Shown: positions 11,432 through 13,015 of the stretch, piece after piece
How the letters are laid out: each line of letters opens with the position of its first letter
Numbering within the stretch: the stretch's first letter is position 1
Assembly: GCA_041658785.1 (NCBI GenBank)
Contig: JBAZZL010000033.1
Coordinates: forward strand, 1-13,015
DNA from: JAHJGG01 sp041658785
Lineage (GTDB): Bacteria > Patescibacteriota > Patescibacteriia > Magasanikbacterales > UBA922
DNA length: 13,015 nt
Direction of reading: 5' to 3'
Notes under the pieces: generated by a model
What the model was told of the DNA's origin: nothing
The model's database searches: none
Seen by the model: only the letters and a program-made list of their open reading frames with translations
Translations under genes and position numbers: made by a program

Positions 11432-12907
11432 CTAAAATACGCCCTCTCCGGCTTCGTCTCCTTCATCTTCAATCTCTATTTCTGGCTGGGATTCAATCGC
11501 GCTAAGATATTTGCTCATCTGTTCTCGAACATAAGCTAATTTTGGTTCCAAAAGATAACTTATTTGCCGGTAAACAGCTGAATTATATTGGTTGTCCATT
11601 TCGAAAGGATCTTTTTTTAGATCATAAAACTCTCTATCTCCGGTAGAGTATTCCACTAATTTGTAGTCTTTTGTTCTTACTCCCCAAAAACTTCTTCTTG
11701 GTTTCTGGTCATTTTTTTTATGTTTATCCGCAGTTAAGATTTCAATAAAAAAATCATCTCTTAAAGAAATTTCTGGATTTTTTAAAATATTAATGATGCT
11801 TTTTCCGTCAAACTCCCAATTCGGCGGTTTAGAAATATTAGCCAGTTCTAGAATGGTCGGCGCAAGGTCAATGTTTAAAACCAGATTATCCTTATCCGTT
11901 CTGGGGTTTATTCCGGGAACAGCTATCAGAAAGGGAACCTTAATAGATTCTTCATATGGCAAACCTTTAGCGATTAATCGATGTTCACCCCACTGATAAC
12001 CGTTATCACCGATATATATTACCACTGTTTTTTTCAGCAGATTTAGCTTTTTCAGTTCATCAAAAAGCATCTTCATGTTCCGATCCAACGATTGCAAACT
12101 TCTTAATTGATCTCTGGCGAATTCATCCAGCTTTTCTTGGGCGACATCTTCAAGCAAAGGAACACCACGATAAAAGGCTGGCTTATCGTTTAAATTTTCC
12201 TCATTATAAGAAACCGGGCGATTCAAGAAATCGGCAAACTTTTTCTTATCTTCATTTTTAGGCGTCGCCGGGCCATGAGCAGAATAGGGGGCCAGATACA
12301 GAAAAAATGGTTTTTTCTCATTCTCTTTTATGAAATTAATTCCTTTCTCAAAGAGCAGGTCGGTGGAGTAAACCCCGTCATTTTTTTGGAATTTTTTTAT
12401 TTTGCCGTCTAGATTCAAGGTAAATTTATCATAACCGATCTTAGTAAAAGCAATCCATTTGCTCCAACCAGGGGGGATAGATGGCGAGGATTGCTCATAC
12501 CCGTTAAGATATTTACCTACCAAAGCCGTGGTATAACCTGCTTGCTGCAGCCACAGGCCCAAAGATTGGGTGTCGTCAAATTCCGAAAATCCGCCATGCG
12601 GAGGGTTGTTGCGCAGCACGCCGGTATTATGGCCATAAAGCCCGGTTAAAATATTAGCTCTAGAAGGACAACAGAGGGGAGTGGTGACAAAACCATTATC
12701 AAACTTCACGCCCTTTGCTAAAAATTCTCTCTGCAAATTTTCCATCGCCCATAAGGTATCGGCTCTTTGGTCGTCACTTACCACCACGATAAAATTTAAA
12801 GATTCATCATACTTTGAGACGGGCTGCCGGGGGAGAAGCAATAAGACACTTACCAGGATACAAAATACTAAAATTATCAAGCCGTATTTTTTATTTTTGT
12901 TTGTCAT
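11432..12907 (-). CDS. Membrane-anchored type I sulfatase
   Basis: 491 aa, full length for the formylglycine-dependent sulfatase/arylsulfatase family, which hydrolyses sulfate esters of sugars or aromatics. One N-terminal hydrophobic segment (about 8-26, no clear lipobox) anchors it or acts as an uncleaved signal, so the enzyme faces outward. Metal-binding SDDQRAD is at 44-50. The signature CCPSRANILTG (79-89) includes Cys79, the residue converted to formylglycine, and Arg83. Other active-site landmarks are GK (131-132), SAHGP (209-213) with His211, GDNGYQWGEH (300-309) with Asp301 and Asn302, and Lys314. The core resembles N-acetylglucosamine-6-sulfatase and heparan-type enzymes (NFIVVVSDDQRADTL, GLYGHNTGV), but the substrate is unknown. 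The C-terminal tail is very acidic (IEIEDEGDEAGEG). Activity needs a formylglycine-generating enzyme, not seen here. No obvious promoter or Shine-Dalgarno. Confidence 0.92.
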   Translation of the reverse strand: MTNKNKKYGLIILVFCILVSVLLLLPRQPVSKYDESLNFIVVVSDDQRADTLWAMENLQREFLAKGVKFDNGFVTTPLCCPSRANILTGLYGHNTGVLRNNPPHGGFSEFDDTQSLGLWLQQAGYTTALVGKYLNGYEQSSPSIPPGWSKWIAFTKIGYDKFTLNLDGKIKKFQKNDGVYSTDLLFEKGINFIKENEKKPFFLYLAPYSAHGPATPKNEDKKKFADFLNRPVSYNEENLNDKPAFYRGVPLLEDVAQEKLDEFARDQLRSLQSLDRNMKMLFDELKKLNLLKKTVVIYIGDNGYQWGEHRLIAKGLPYEESIKVPFLIAVPGINPRTDKDNLVLNIDLAPTILELANISKPPNWEFDGKSIINILKNPEISLRDDFFIEILTADKHKKNDQKPRRSFWGVRTKDYKLVEYSTGDREFYDLKKDPFEMDNQYNSAVYRQISYLLEPKLAYVREQMSKYLSAIESQPEIEIEDEGDEAGEGVF

Positions 12908-12962
12908 AACTTGGATTCAACTTTTTAACGCAACAATACTATCTGTAATTGTCATAAGGAGC

Positions 12963-12992
12963 GCCGAATTGAACGTCGCAGTGAAATTCGGC
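12963..12992. repeat. Inverted repeat near the right edge, upstream of the sulfatase
   Basis: GCCGAATT (12963-12970) and AATTCGGC (12985-12992) form a perfect 8-bp dyad with a 14-nt spacer. It is 55 bp upstream of the sulfatase start and could be an operator, a leader hairpin or the end of an element cut by the window edge. Confidence 0.5.
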
Positions 12993-13015
12993 TGGCAAAT
13001 CAGCAAAAGGGTCAA

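Overview
The window most resembles a Candidate Phyla Radiation (Patescibacteria, Parcubacteria-like) genome. This is inferred from gene content and style, without any database search. The genes use the standard code (TGA is a stop), and no start has a clear Shine-Dalgarno sequence. Intergenic DNA is AT-rich and full of short local duplications and palindromes. Several proteins are shortened or degenerate versions of known families, such as a 126-aa TsaB and a PP2C fold without metal ligands. Others are typical CPR architectures, such as a winged-helix/nucleotidyltransferase-like protein and a PP2C-like/membrane/propeller protein.

Layout. 1-720: a 34-bp tandem repeat with an inverted copy, rplL (ribosomal L7/L12) and its terminator. 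735-3169: an AT-rich two-way terminator, then a leftward gene for a large membrane protein (cytosolic PP2C-like pseudophosphatase, coiled coil, beta-propeller) with a clear promoter. 3263-5461: a probable rightward operon of a winged-helix regulator, tsaB-like and mtnA. 5454-5735: a leftward RNA cassette. It has a consensus promoter, a short candidate RNA of about 77 nt, a GNRA-loop terminator, a second promoter, a type II tRNA-Ser(UGA) and another terminator. The short RNA is complementary to the tRNA anticodon arm (14 nt) and to its variable/T arm (13 + 8 nt). 5755-9151: a class II aldolase, a membrane-fusion protein and a MacB-type ABC ATPase, with no permease gene following. 9160-11320: an accessory block of a leftward Bro-N/DinD-like gene, about 500 bp of control DNA and a HicB-HicA toxin-antitoxin pair with its own promoters and terminator. 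11329-13015: a GC-rich palindromic element and a leftward membrane-anchored sulfatase.

How the genes may work together. MtnA (sugar-1-phosphate isomerase) and the class II aldolase lie on the same strand about 290 bp apart. Together they resemble the last two steps of the dihydroxyacetone-phosphate shunt that salvages methylthioadenosine or 5'-deoxyadenosine. The membrane-fusion protein and the ATPase are two of the three parts of a MacAB-type exporter. The most unusual locus is the tRNA-Ser/short-RNA cassette: the tRNA's anticodon stem is mispaired, and the abnormal bases are exactly those matched by the upstream RNA.
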